A stretch of 64,000 nt of DNA. Source: an uncultured Eubacteriales bacterium (lineage in GTDB: Bacteria; Bacillota; Clostridia; Christensenellales; Aristaeellaceae). The stretch covers positions 1 through 64,000 of the forward strand of contig OMYT01000006.1 of the NCBI GenBank assembly GCA_900315315.1, read 5' to 3'. The notes under the pieces were generated by a model, which saw nothing but the letters and a program-made list of their open reading frames with translations, did not search any database and had not been told where the DNA came from. Shown here in pieces: positions 1 through 6,731 of the stretch (position 1 is its first letter; the number at the start of each line of letters is the position of its first letter). The translations under genes and the position numbers were made by a program.

Positions 1-70
1 CGCAAGCGGATCTAAACGGCGGAAAGGCGGACTCAATCGGCGGAAGGGTTGCTCTCAACGGTCACAGGAA

Positions 71-88
71 CCGGGTCTCACGACCCGG
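71..88. repeat. Perfect hairpin at end of replication-protein ORF
   Basis: CCGGGTC and GACCCGG form a 7-bp perfect stem around a TCAC loop. The last codons and stop of the minus-strand ORF at 78-404 lie inside it, so the ORF end may be a junction rather than a natural terminus. No T-run follows on the minus strand, so it is not called a terminator. Confidence 0.4.
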
Positions 89-404
89 AATAATCAATAG
101 CCCATTCCTTTTGGTAATCCGTCTTGTTATATCGGTCATTTTTCACATTGTTGTTTATTAAGAAATGCGTGATAAGAAACACTTTGCTTGTTGGAAATGG
201 GATAATGAATCCAGTGTCAATCAATTCTTCCAACTCATTGTTTGTAGCACCAATGAGGTTTGCTATCTTTCTAGCCTGTGCAACAAACCCATCATCATCT
301 GTCTTCATTCCTAGATGGAAGTAGAGAAGTTGGGCGGATGGCGATAGGTCAACAAAAGCATCTTTATCTATAATGTTATTTGAAAACATTCGCTTTGTCG
401 CCAT
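78..404 (-). CDS. Phage/ICE replisome-organizer-like protein, probably C-terminally truncated
   Basis: The 108-residue product resembles the N-terminal part of phage and conjugative-element replication initiators (replisome organizer, DnaD-associated). It has an early LSPSAQLLYFHL helix, a winged-helix-like region (about residues 20-75, with DDGFVAQARKIANLIG) and the ITHFLINNN segment. Such proteins normally run to 200-300 residues, but this one stops within a short hairpin just after the winged-helix part, so truncation at the window edge or at an element junction is likely. It lies 6 bases downstream of the excisionase-like gene on the same strand. Base composition is AT-richer than the chromosome to the right. 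Its role would be replication of the mobile element; this is inferred from family resemblance only. Confidence 0.6.
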   Translation of the reverse strand: MATKRMFSNNIIDKDAFVDLSPSAQLLYFHLGMKTDDDGFVAQARKIANLIGATNNELEELIDTGFIIPFPTSKVFLITHFLINNNVKNDRYNKTDYQKEWAIDYSGS

Positions 405-410
405 TGTTGA

Positions 411-593
411 TTATTCCTCCGTCATCTCCTGTTGCTCAAGCCAGTCATCAAGCTTATCAACATTAATGAGTATTTTTCTGCCTATTCTAAAGGCAGGAAA
501 GAAACTTTCCGAGTGAACAAGTTCATATGCTGAGTTTCTACCAATTTTAAGGATTTCCATCAGTTCTTCGGGGGTAATTGTCTTTGCATTCAT
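411..593 (-). CDS. Excisionase-like helix-turn-helix protein
   Basis: A 60-residue basic protein with the MerR/Xis-type winged helix seen in element excisionases and DNA-binding proteins: ITPEELMEILKIGRNSAYELV followed by FPAFRIGRKILINVDKLDDWL. In this family the protein bends DNA at att sites and steers the tyrosine integrase towards excision. It is transcribed divergently from the XRE repressor gene at 713 and precedes the replication-like gene, the usual arrangement of an ICE or prophage lysogeny module. The ATG follows an AGGAGAAAAATAAAAG leader. A regulator without excision activity is the main alternative. Confidence 0.75.
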   Translation of the reverse strand: MNAKTITPEELMEILKIGRNSAYELVHSESFFPAFRIGRKILINVDKLDDWLEQQEMTEE

Positions 594-648
594 CTTTTAT
601 TTTTCTCCTTCTTTTTTTGCTGAAACCCCTTGCAAGTTTCGCAATGTT

Positions 649-679
649 ATTGTATCATCAATTATGAGTATAATACAAT
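649..679. promoter_or_regulatory. Candidate repressor operator overlapping a -10 box
   Basis: ATTGTAT (649-655) and ATACAAT (673-679) form a dyad in the divergent region between the excisionase-like and XRE genes. The right arm overlaps a TATAAT box (669-674) that would drive the XRE gene. Autoregulation by the XRE protein is inferred. Confidence 0.45.
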
Positions 680-712
680 CTTTGATCAAAAACGGTTTTT
701 TGTGGAGGAAAC

Positions 713-1372
713 ATGAAAAAAAACAAAAATGGAATCGGGAAGCGGATTAGTGATTGTAGGGAAGATATGGATTTAACAATGGAAGAATTAGCAACGATTA
801 TGGATGTTGGACAAGCAACAATTAACCGATGGGAAAGTAACAAAACAGAACCTAATGCAACGCAAATAGGCAAATTGTCAAAAGTGTTCAATACATCATG
901 TGATTATATCATTACTGGCATTGAAACAAAGGATAGAACTATTTATGATGAAATAGGACTAACCACTGAATCCATTGACCGACTTAAAAGCAAGCAATCA
1001 AAGATATTTGGCATTGAAGCGAAAGCTATTAATTTGTTACTCTCTCCACCGTATCGGGGAATATTGATCAGTATATATGAATATTTGTTTGTCAACTATA
1101 GAGAACCATATGTTATGACAAGCAATGGAATCAAGCAAGTATTTCCCCCAACGATGTTTCCCCCCTTGATACAAGAGGATGATATTACTGTTGCTGATAG
1201 TATTGGAGGTTCAATAGACGCCTTGTTTGAAGGGAATGAAGCAACAAAGGTTTTTGAAGAAGCAAAACTCTTAAACTTAATGATTGATATTAGTAAAGCA
1301 AAAGAGGAAGTTTATAAGAGAGCCATACCAGTAAGGATGTCATTTGATAAGGAGGAAAAGAAAGATGAGTAA
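713..1372 (+). CDS. XRE-family transcriptional regulator of the integrated element
   Basis: 219 residues. The N-terminus (about 8-65) is a Cro/C1-type helix-turn-helix: RISDCREDMDLTMEELATIM, then GQATINRWESNKTEPNATQI. The remaining 150 residues match no domain I recognise and could sense a signal or dimerise. A strong GGAGGAAAC site precedes the ATG. It is transcribed away from the excisionase-like gene and overlaps the integrase start by 8 bases (ATGAGTAA), so repressor and integrase are translationally coupled. The likely role is keeping the element quiescent by repressing the divergent promoter; the dyad at 649-679 is the candidate operator. Confidence 0.8.
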   Translation: MKKNKNGIGKRISDCREDMDLTMEELATIMDVGQATINRWESNKTEPNATQIGKLSKVFNTSCDYIITGIETKDRTIYDEIGLTTESIDRLKSKQSKIFGIEAKAINLLLSPPYRGILISIYEYLFVNYREPYVMTSNGIKQVFPPTMFPPLIQEDDITVADSIGGSIDALFEGNEATKVFEEAKLLNLMIDISKAKEEVYKRAIPVRMSFDKEEKKDE

Positions 1373-2561
1373 GATCAAGAACGCAAACGGTCAAGGACAC
1401 ATCCGTAAACGGAATGACAGACAATGGGAAGGTCAGTATTCTACTTTTGATGCGAATGGAAAACGTCACCGTCATTCTGTATACGGTTCGACACAAAAAG
1501 AGGTACAACAAAAACTCAATTCAAAACTTAATGATATTATTAATGGTACTTATATCAAAACTGACAAGATGACCCTTGCTGAATGGTGTGATATTTGGGA
1601 GAAGGATTATCTTGGAGATATTAAAGCTTCCACATATGACCAATATGATTATCAAATTCGTATTCATATTAAACCCACATTGGGACACTATAAGCTTCAA
1701 AAAATAACACCTCCTATGGTGCAACGCTTCTATAACGAATCTATGAAAGAGCGAAAAGTTCTTGGAAAAAACGGGAAAACACGTACAACTAAAGGTTTAT
1801 CTCCGAAATCTGTAAAAAACCTTCATGGTGTAATGCACAAGCTTTTCAATCAAGCGGTTGCATGTCGATTAATCCCAAACAATCCTTGTACTGCATGTAA
1901 ATTACCTCGTATTGAAAAGCAAGAAATGAAAACACTTAATGATGAGCAAATGACTTTATTCCTTGAAGCTATCAAGGATGATGAATACGAAAATTTATAC
2001 TTCGTTGATGTTTTTACTGGAATGCGGCAAGGTGAAATAATAGGTCTAACTTGGGATTGCGTTGATTTTGATAAGAAAATCATTCGAGTGGAAAAACAAT
2101 TGCGTAAGAGTCATGCTCTTGCAGGCGCTGAATATGCCTTTACAAGCCTCAAAAACGGCAAAGCAAGACTTATAAGACCTTCTAGCGATGTATTTGACGT
2201 TCTTAAGAAAGAGCGGGCAAAACAAGCTAAAAACAAGCTCAAATATGGTTCTTCTTATGAGAACAAGGACAACCTTGTTTTCACGAACAAAATTGGAGAG
2301 CATTTAACTGCTGTAACAGTGTACAACCATCTAAAGATGATTCTGAAAACGATTAACCTTGATGATAGACGCTTTCATGACTTGAGGCATACTTATGCGA
2401 CTATAGCACTTCAAAACGGGGATAATATCAAAACCGTTTCGAAAAACCTTGGACATGCAACGGTTGCATTCACGCTTGATGTATATGGTCACGTTTCTGA
2501 AGAAATGGAAAAAGCCTCTGCTGATTCCATGCACAAATACATTGAAAAAGTGAGCGTTTGA
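1365..2561 (+). CDS. int: Tyrosine site-specific integrase
   Basis: About 398 residues, the length of Tn916/phage-type integrases. An N-terminal AP2-like arm-binding region (GQGHIRKRNDRQWEGQYSTFD) is followed by a SAM-like core-binding domain (about 60-160). The catalytic domain carries the R-H-R-H-Y set: Arg in TGMRQGE, His/Arg in HDLRHTYA, His in NLGHA and nucleophile Tyr in LDVYGH. The ATG at 1365 is preferred over an upstream TTG at 1344 because AAGGAGG lies 8 bases before it. The gene ends 78 bases from the 3' end of tRNA-Ser, the usual target of such enzymes, so the element is probably integrated in that tRNA and extends leftwards out of the window. Confidence 0.92.
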   Translation: MSKIKNANGQGHIRKRNDRQWEGQYSTFDANGKRHRHSVYGSTQKEVQQKLNSKLNDIINGTYIKTDKMTLAEWCDIWEKDYLGDIKASTYDQYDYQIRIHIKPTLGHYKLQKITPPMVQRFYNESMKERKVLGKNGKTRTTKGLSPKSVKNLHGVMHKLFNQAVACRLIPNNPCTACKLPRIEKQEMKTLNDEQMTLFLEAIKDDEYENLYFVDVFTGMRQGEIIGLTWDCVDFDKKIIRVEKQLRKSHALAGAEYAFTSLKNGKARLIRPSSDVFDVLKKERAKQAKNKLKYGSSYENKDNLVFTNKIGEHLTAVTVYNHLKMILKTINLDDRRFHDLRHTYATIALQNGDNIKTVSKNLGHATVAFTLDVYGHVSEEMEKASADSMHKYIEKVSV

Positions 2562-2599
2562 TGATTGTGGCGGTACAGTGGCGGTATTTTAGATATGAA

Positions 2600-2635
2600 A
2601 AAACCCTAGGAACGTTGATTTTCCTAGGTTTTTTT
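2600..2635. terminator. Bidirectional terminator after the integrase gene
   Basis: CCTAGGAA (2605-2612) pairs perfectly with TTCCTAGG (2621-2628). The stem is flanked by A-runs and T-runs, so it can stop transcription from the integrase and, on the other strand, read-through from the tRNA. Confidence 0.85.
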
Positions 2636-2639
2636 AAGC

Positions 2640-2662
2640 GGAGAAGCCGGGATTTGAACCCG
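2640..2662. other. Probable attachment-site core in the tRNA-Ser 3' end
   Basis: Tyrosine integrases next to a tRNA 3' end generally recombine within the T-arm/acceptor region. The integrase lies directly beyond this end. The partner copy would be outside the window, so the core cannot be defined here. Confidence 0.45.
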
Positions 2663-2726
2663 GGCTGCCATCACTGACACTACTCCCTTAGCAGGGGAGC
2701 CCCTTCGGCCACTTGGGTACTTCTCC
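2640..2726 (-). tRNA. tRNA-Ser (GCU)
   Basis: An 87-base class II tRNA read on the minus strand. The acceptor stem GGAGAAG pairs with CTTCTCC, the T-arm holds GGTTCAAATCC, and the anticodon arm is CTCCC-CTGCTAA-GGGAG, giving anticodon GCT (codons AGC/AGU). A long variable arm, as expected for Ser, lies between anticodon and T arms. CCA is not encoded. Its 3' end faces the integrase gene and is the likely attachment site. Confidence 0.95.
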
Positions 2727-2866
2727 ATGTCAATCATGAGACGGAAAAAGCGTCAAGTGGTTTTTCAATTCCTCCCCTGTCGACGGTGTCGCTGTATGTT
2801 ACGGCCTTGTTTCGCGTTTCCTTTTGTTGTATCATGTGTATACCAATATGAAAGCGGGAGAAAAAT

Positions 2867-3286
2867 ATGCAGTACAAAAGATTTGGTGATACCTGTATCG
2901 TAAGAATCGACCTGAACGAAGAAATCATGCAAAGCCTGAAGGCTGTATGCGAGAAAGAGGATATTCATCTGGCGCAGGTGGATGCCATCGGCGCGATTAA
3001 TCACGGGATCGTTGGTGTATTTGACCTTCAGGAACAGGCTTATCACCGGGAAGAGCTGAACGGTTTCATGGAAATCACCAGCCTTACCGGAAGTGTGACC
3101 CGGATGAACGGCGAGGTATACCTGCACCTGCACGGCACCATGGCCGATCAGAATAACGTGATCCACAGCGGGCACGTCATCGAGCTGACCGTCGGCGCCA
3201 CCTGTGAAATGTTTGTTCGGATTCTCCCCGGAGAGGTTTCGCGCGTCAGAGATCAGGACCTCGGCATTAACCTGATCAGCCTGTGA
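2867..3286 (+). CDS. PPC/DUF296-domain protein
   Basis: 139 residues forming a single PPC domain (plants and prokaryotes conserved, DUF296). Hallmarks are VDAIGAINHGIVGVFD (about 42-57), the GSVTRMNGEVYLHLHG strand pair with its histidines, and the closing GHVIELTVGATCEMFVRI strands. Bacterial members are small trimeric proteins annotated as PD1-like DNA-binding proteins, though no AT-hook is present, so DNA binding is not shown. A GGGAGAAAA site precedes the ATG. It is a single gene between the tRNA and the convergent MATE gene. Confidence 0.85.
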   Translation: MQYKRFGDTCIVRIDLNEEIMQSLKAVCEKEDIHLAQVDAIGAINHGIVGVFDLQEQAYHREELNGFMEITSLTGSVTRMNGEVYLHLHGTMADQNNVIHSGHVIELTVGATCEMFVRILPGEVSRVRDQDLGINLISL

Positions 3287-3307
3287 GGGCCGCCGGAAAA
3301 AAACTGT

Positions 3308-5089
3308 TCAGTCTGACACGGTAATGATGACTGTGTTCATCCCCAGCGCCTGCACATATTTCATGTCGGAAGCCAGGCCGGCCGTCAGCCGGATCCCGAT
3401 CTGTTCTTCAGCCACCCTGGCCTCTGTGCCGTGCTCCTGCAGCCAGGCAAGGGGATCGAATTTCCTTCCCGTATCCTTCAGATAGATTTTCCATTTTTCG
3501 CCGTCCTGGACCAGCCGGACGGACAGAAGAGGCTTCCCTTTCTCCTGAAATCCCCATTCCATGATATTCTTGCCATACTCCTCAATGCACAGGGAAATCG
3601 TATTGGCAGCTTTTTGACTTGCTCCCCTGCTGAGGACAAACGTTTCTGCTTCCCGGCTCACATCCATGATCCGGTTGATATTGTCACATTCATAATTCTG
3701 TTCACAGACATCCGTGCCGTCCGGCAGCTGCAGCAGATCCTCGAACTTCCTGACCGGCCGTTTGTGATAGACACGCGCCATCACCGCCAGCGCGATAAGT
3801 GTACAGACTTCCCCGACGGGAAATGCCGCCCAGACGCCGTTCAGTCCGACAGTATATCCGAGAATTACCGCAGCCAGGCAGACAAAAAACAGGTTGTCAA
3901 AAAAGCAGAGAAGATTGGTTGTCTTTATCCGCCGGATCCCCTGGAAATACAGCATGAACGTCATATTGACGGCATAGAGCGGCATGCTGATCAGGTAACC
4001 CAGAAACGCGTCCGCCGCGTAGTTTGCCACTTCGTCGCTTTTCGTAAACATGCTGACCAGCGGATACCGCGCAAATATACAGGAGACCGCAACCAGGACG
4101 GAAAGTCCCAGGCCGTACAGCACCGCCAGCTTCATCATGTTTTTCATGCCCGAAAGATTCTTTTCCCCTGCGTAGTAGGAACTGACGGTCATGGCGGCCG
4201 CGCCTGCGCCGACGCAGACACAGGTCACGATGCTGACCAGGGAATTCTGTACGGAAAAGGCTGTGATGGCCGCCTGGAAAAACACGAATCCGAGGATGGT
4301 ATTGATGATCCATGTCCGGGCCATATGGCATACCCGGACAAAGGCCATCGATCCGCCGACTTTCAGAATGCCGGGGAATTCTTTCGGGGCAAAGTCGGAC
4401 AGACGGATGCGCAGGGAGGCCCCGCCTGTTTTATGACCGGTAAACTGCGTCAGAAGAATAGCCGAGGATACAAGGTAGCAAAGGGCTGTCGACAGGCCGA
4501 TCCCAAGCATCCCGGCGTGAAAAACATAGACTGCCGCCAGATCACCTGCCGCGTTGAACACGGTACCGACGGTCATGGCAATCAGGGATATCTTCTTTTT
4601 TCCGACCACATAGAGCTGGGTCGACAGGGCATTGCTCAGGCAGACCAGCGGAATGGACAGGCCGATTCCCCTCAGATAAAGAACCAGGTCCGGTTTCAGA
4701 TTTTCATGCGGCGCCCTGGCGCCGAGTGCCGAGGCAATCGGATCCGTAAAAAGCTCGATAATGAGAATCAGTGCCGCACCGATCAGGCAGAGAAAACCCA
4801 GGGAGGTGTTGAAATACCGGTTTGCTTCTTCCGTGTTTCCGCTTCCGATCGCCGTGGCGCACTTGTTCTGCGTTCCGCTGGAAAACACGCCGGCGATCGC
4901 CGATCCCAGATAAACCACCGGGATGCTCAGTCCCATGGCGGACATAGAGACATCTCCGAGGCATGACCCGACCACAATCCCGTCTACAAACGATCCCAGC
5001 ATCGTCGCCAGGTTCGTCAGGATCATGACCGGAATCATTCCCCGGAGCACTCCCCAAAGTTGTCTGTTTTCCCTGATCAGTTTTCGCAT
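3308..5089 (-). CDS. MATE-family exporter fused to an RsbW-like HATPase domain
   Basis: 593 residues. The first 450 or so are a complete 12-segment MATE transporter (VDGIVVGSCLGDVSMSAMGLS, two pseudo-symmetrical halves), normally a cation-coupled exporter of drugs or small metabolites. The last 110 or so form a GHKL ATP-binding fold like anti-sigma kinases: an N-box-like CIEEYGKNIMEWGF, a G1-like YLKDTGRKFDP, and a closing IGIRLTAGLA-to-VIITVSD strand. MATE proteins usually end near residue 450, so this is a true fusion. It is last in the operon starting at 10064, 20 bases after the dipeptidase gene. The ATP-binding tail might phosphorylate a partner or gate transport; neither can be told from sequence. 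Confidence 0.85.
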   Translation of the reverse strand: MRKLIRENRQLWGVLRGMIPVMILTNLATMLGSFVDGIVVGSCLGDVSMSAMGLSIPVVYLGSAIAGVFSSGTQNKCATAIGSGNTEEANRYFNTSLGFLCLIGAALILIIELFTDPIASALGARAPHENLKPDLVLYLRGIGLSIPLVCLSNALSTQLYVVGKKKISLIAMTVGTVFNAAGDLAAVYVFHAGMLGIGLSTALCYLVSSAILLTQFTGHKTGGASLRIRLSDFAPKEFPGILKVGGSMAFVRVCHMARTWIINTILGFVFFQAAITAFSVQNSLVSIVTCVCVGAGAAAMTVSSYYAGEKNLSGMKNMMKLAVLYGLGLSVLVAVSCIFARYPLVSMFTKSDEVANYAADAFLGYLISMPLYAVNMTFMLYFQGIRRIKTTNLLCFFDNLFFVCLAAVILGYTVGLNGVWAAFPVGEVCTLIALAVMARVYHKRPVRKFEDLLQLPDGTDVCEQNYECDNINRIMDVSREAETFVLSRGASQKAANTISLCIEEYGKNIMEWGFQEKGKPLLSVRLVQDGEKWKIYLKDTGRKFDPLAWLQEHGTEARVAEEQIGIRLTAGLASDMKYVQALGMNTVIITVSD

Positions 5090-5109
5090 CTTATCATTCG
5101 TCGGATAAC

Positions 5110-6699
5110 TTAATCGGATTCGCCTTTATATGGCGTCACATCCAGCTCCACCTCGATCGGGGTCAGAACCCGTTCAGTCGTGTACAGCTCATCGGTCTCC
5201 GGGTTCATCCCCATCTTCATGGTATTTGAATTTGCGCTCATCGCCCAGCGCACCTCATTCAGCAAGGCTTTTCCGTCCTCAAAGGCTTTCTCCTGTAGCT
5301 TCGAGCAGAAAACCGTCATCTTCCTCTGGGCTTTTGCGGGGTCGCTCTTCAGCAGTTCATTGACGGTTTCCAGTTCTGCCGCCATGGCGTCAATCATGTG
5401 TTTCTCGGCTGTATGCCAGTACTTGCGAACCGGTATGCCGTAGGTCTTGTAATCCGTCAGGCAAAGGGTGTTCAGTTCCTTATACGTAAACCAGGGATAC
5501 ACGTCTGATTCGAACTGGTTCAGGTGGTCCTCCGGCTGGTTCGCCGCATAGGACTCCGAAGGCTCGCTGCACAGGATGTTCAGAGGCACAAAAACGCCGT
5601 AAGGCGCCGGGCCCAGGCAGATCCATGTGGTTCCCGCGATGCTCGGCGGCAGATCCGGATGCATCTGTACAATATGAACGCTCATGGAGGTATCCGTTCC
5701 GATCACGCGCATGTCTTTGCGTCCGGTTTCATCGGGGCTGTACGGAGTGCCTTCATAGCGGTTGCGCATCAGCTCCATCACCGTCTGCAGGGAGACCCTG
5801 TTCTCCGGGGAGAACATAAGCGGATAGAGATCATCCTTGCTGTAATCGCCGTATGCCGATGGCGCCAGCACCTTATGTCCGATCCAGGTGCGCCTGTGGC
5901 TGTAGTCCTCCACGGTTTCCTTGCCGGCGTAGGTGGCCAGCAGGTTCAGTTCGTTGTCTCTGCCGTAGACTGCAAAGCCGTTGTCAACCGCCAGTTTTTC
6001 CAGGTTTTCGGAAACGATGCTTTCGGAGTAATCCGAGAGATATTCCAGATTGAATTCGTTGCCGAATACAGACACCTTGTCATCGGGAAGCTTGACCGCC
6101 GCGTACTGGTGCCCGTTGTACATCTCCACATACCACGCTTCATGCTGGTCAATGATGAGGGCAATGTTCGTCTCCGAACTGCCGTACTGGTCAATCAGCT
6201 TCGCCAGGCGCTGAACTGCTTCCTTCGCGGTCTTGCTGGTCGTAAGCACCAGCTGGTTCATCGTGAACTCCGTAATCCCAGTGGGAACCCACGGATCTGC
6301 TGCCTTGGCGGCCTTGTTGCTGAACGCGGTCACGGACATGGTCATCGCGACGCCGTACTCGTTGACGCAGACTGCGTCGTCCATTCCGTTTCCGTTTTCC
6401 AGCATGGCGGAATCCATGAACGGCGTCCCGGTATATTTATAGGTTGTCCCCGGCAGATCAAAGAATTCCGAGCGTTCGTTGTTTACCGGCATTTCCCGGT
6501 TCGGATCCTGTTCCACGCGGGGCGACACCATGACCCTGGTCGGGTAATTTCCCTGCGTGTCGTTGGAACGGGCAATGATAATGGTCCCGTCCGTACTTGC
6601 TTCCTTGCCGATGTATACACCTGTACAGGCAAATGCGCCGGCGGACAGAAGACAGATCATCACACAGATCGCAATACAGAGTACCTGTTTCATATTCAT
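5110..6699 (-). CDS. Secreted C69-family dipeptidase
   Basis: 529 residues. A signal peptide ends at AGAFA, exposing Cys25 (ACTGVYIGK), the N-terminal nucleophile of the peptidase C69/U34 family, which splits dipeptides. Further family marks are IIIARSNDTQGNYP, GMDDAVCVNEYGVAMTMS, the ALIIDQHEAWYVEMYN strand and TSMSVHIVQMHPDLPPSIA. Cleavage just before Cys25 would both release and activate the enzyme. AxA|C is not a good lipobox. The start is ATG 6699 or ATG 6693; the GGAGAG site allows either. It sits between the permease-kinase gene (32 bases upstream) and the MATE gene (20 bases downstream), suggesting that it supplies amino acids outside the cell for the neighbouring permease-kinase. Confidence 0.88.
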   Translation of the reverse strand: MNMKQVLCIAICVMICLLSAGAFACTGVYIGKEASTDGTIIIARSNDTQGNYPTRVMVSPRVEQDPNREMPVNNERSEFFDLPGTTYKYTGTPFMDSAMLENGNGMDDAVCVNEYGVAMTMSVTAFSNKAAKAADPWVPTGITEFTMNQLVLTTSKTAKEAVQRLAKLIDQYGSSETNIALIIDQHEAWYVEMYNGHQYAAVKLPDDKVSVFGNEFNLEYLSDYSESIVSENLEKLAVDNGFAVYGRDNELNLLATYAGKETVEDYSHRRTWIGHKVLAPSAYGDYSKDDLYPLMFSPENRVSLQTVMELMRNRYEGTPYSPDETGRKDMRVIGTDTSMSVHIVQMHPDLPPSIAGTTWICLGPAPYGVFVPLNILCSEPSESYAANQPEDHLNQFESDVYPWFTYKELNTLCLTDYKTYGIPVRKYWHTAEKHMIDAMAAELETVNELLKSDPAKAQRKMTVFCSKLQEKAFEDGKALLNEVRWAMSANSNTMKMGMNPETDELYTTERVLTPIEVELDVTPYKGESD

Positions 6700-6731
6700 T
6701 TACTCTCCTGTTGTTTTTTATTGGAATCGCC

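Noticed and set aside
1-70. GGCGGAAAGGCGG-type segments as members of the GATCGGAAA repeat family
   Set aside because: They lack the GATCGGAAA loop and paired stem; similarity is only in short G-rich words.
6625-6699. Dipeptidase as a lipoprotein (AFAC)
   Set aside because: Position -3 is Ala and the Cys is the known catalytic nucleophile of the family, exposed by signal cleavage.
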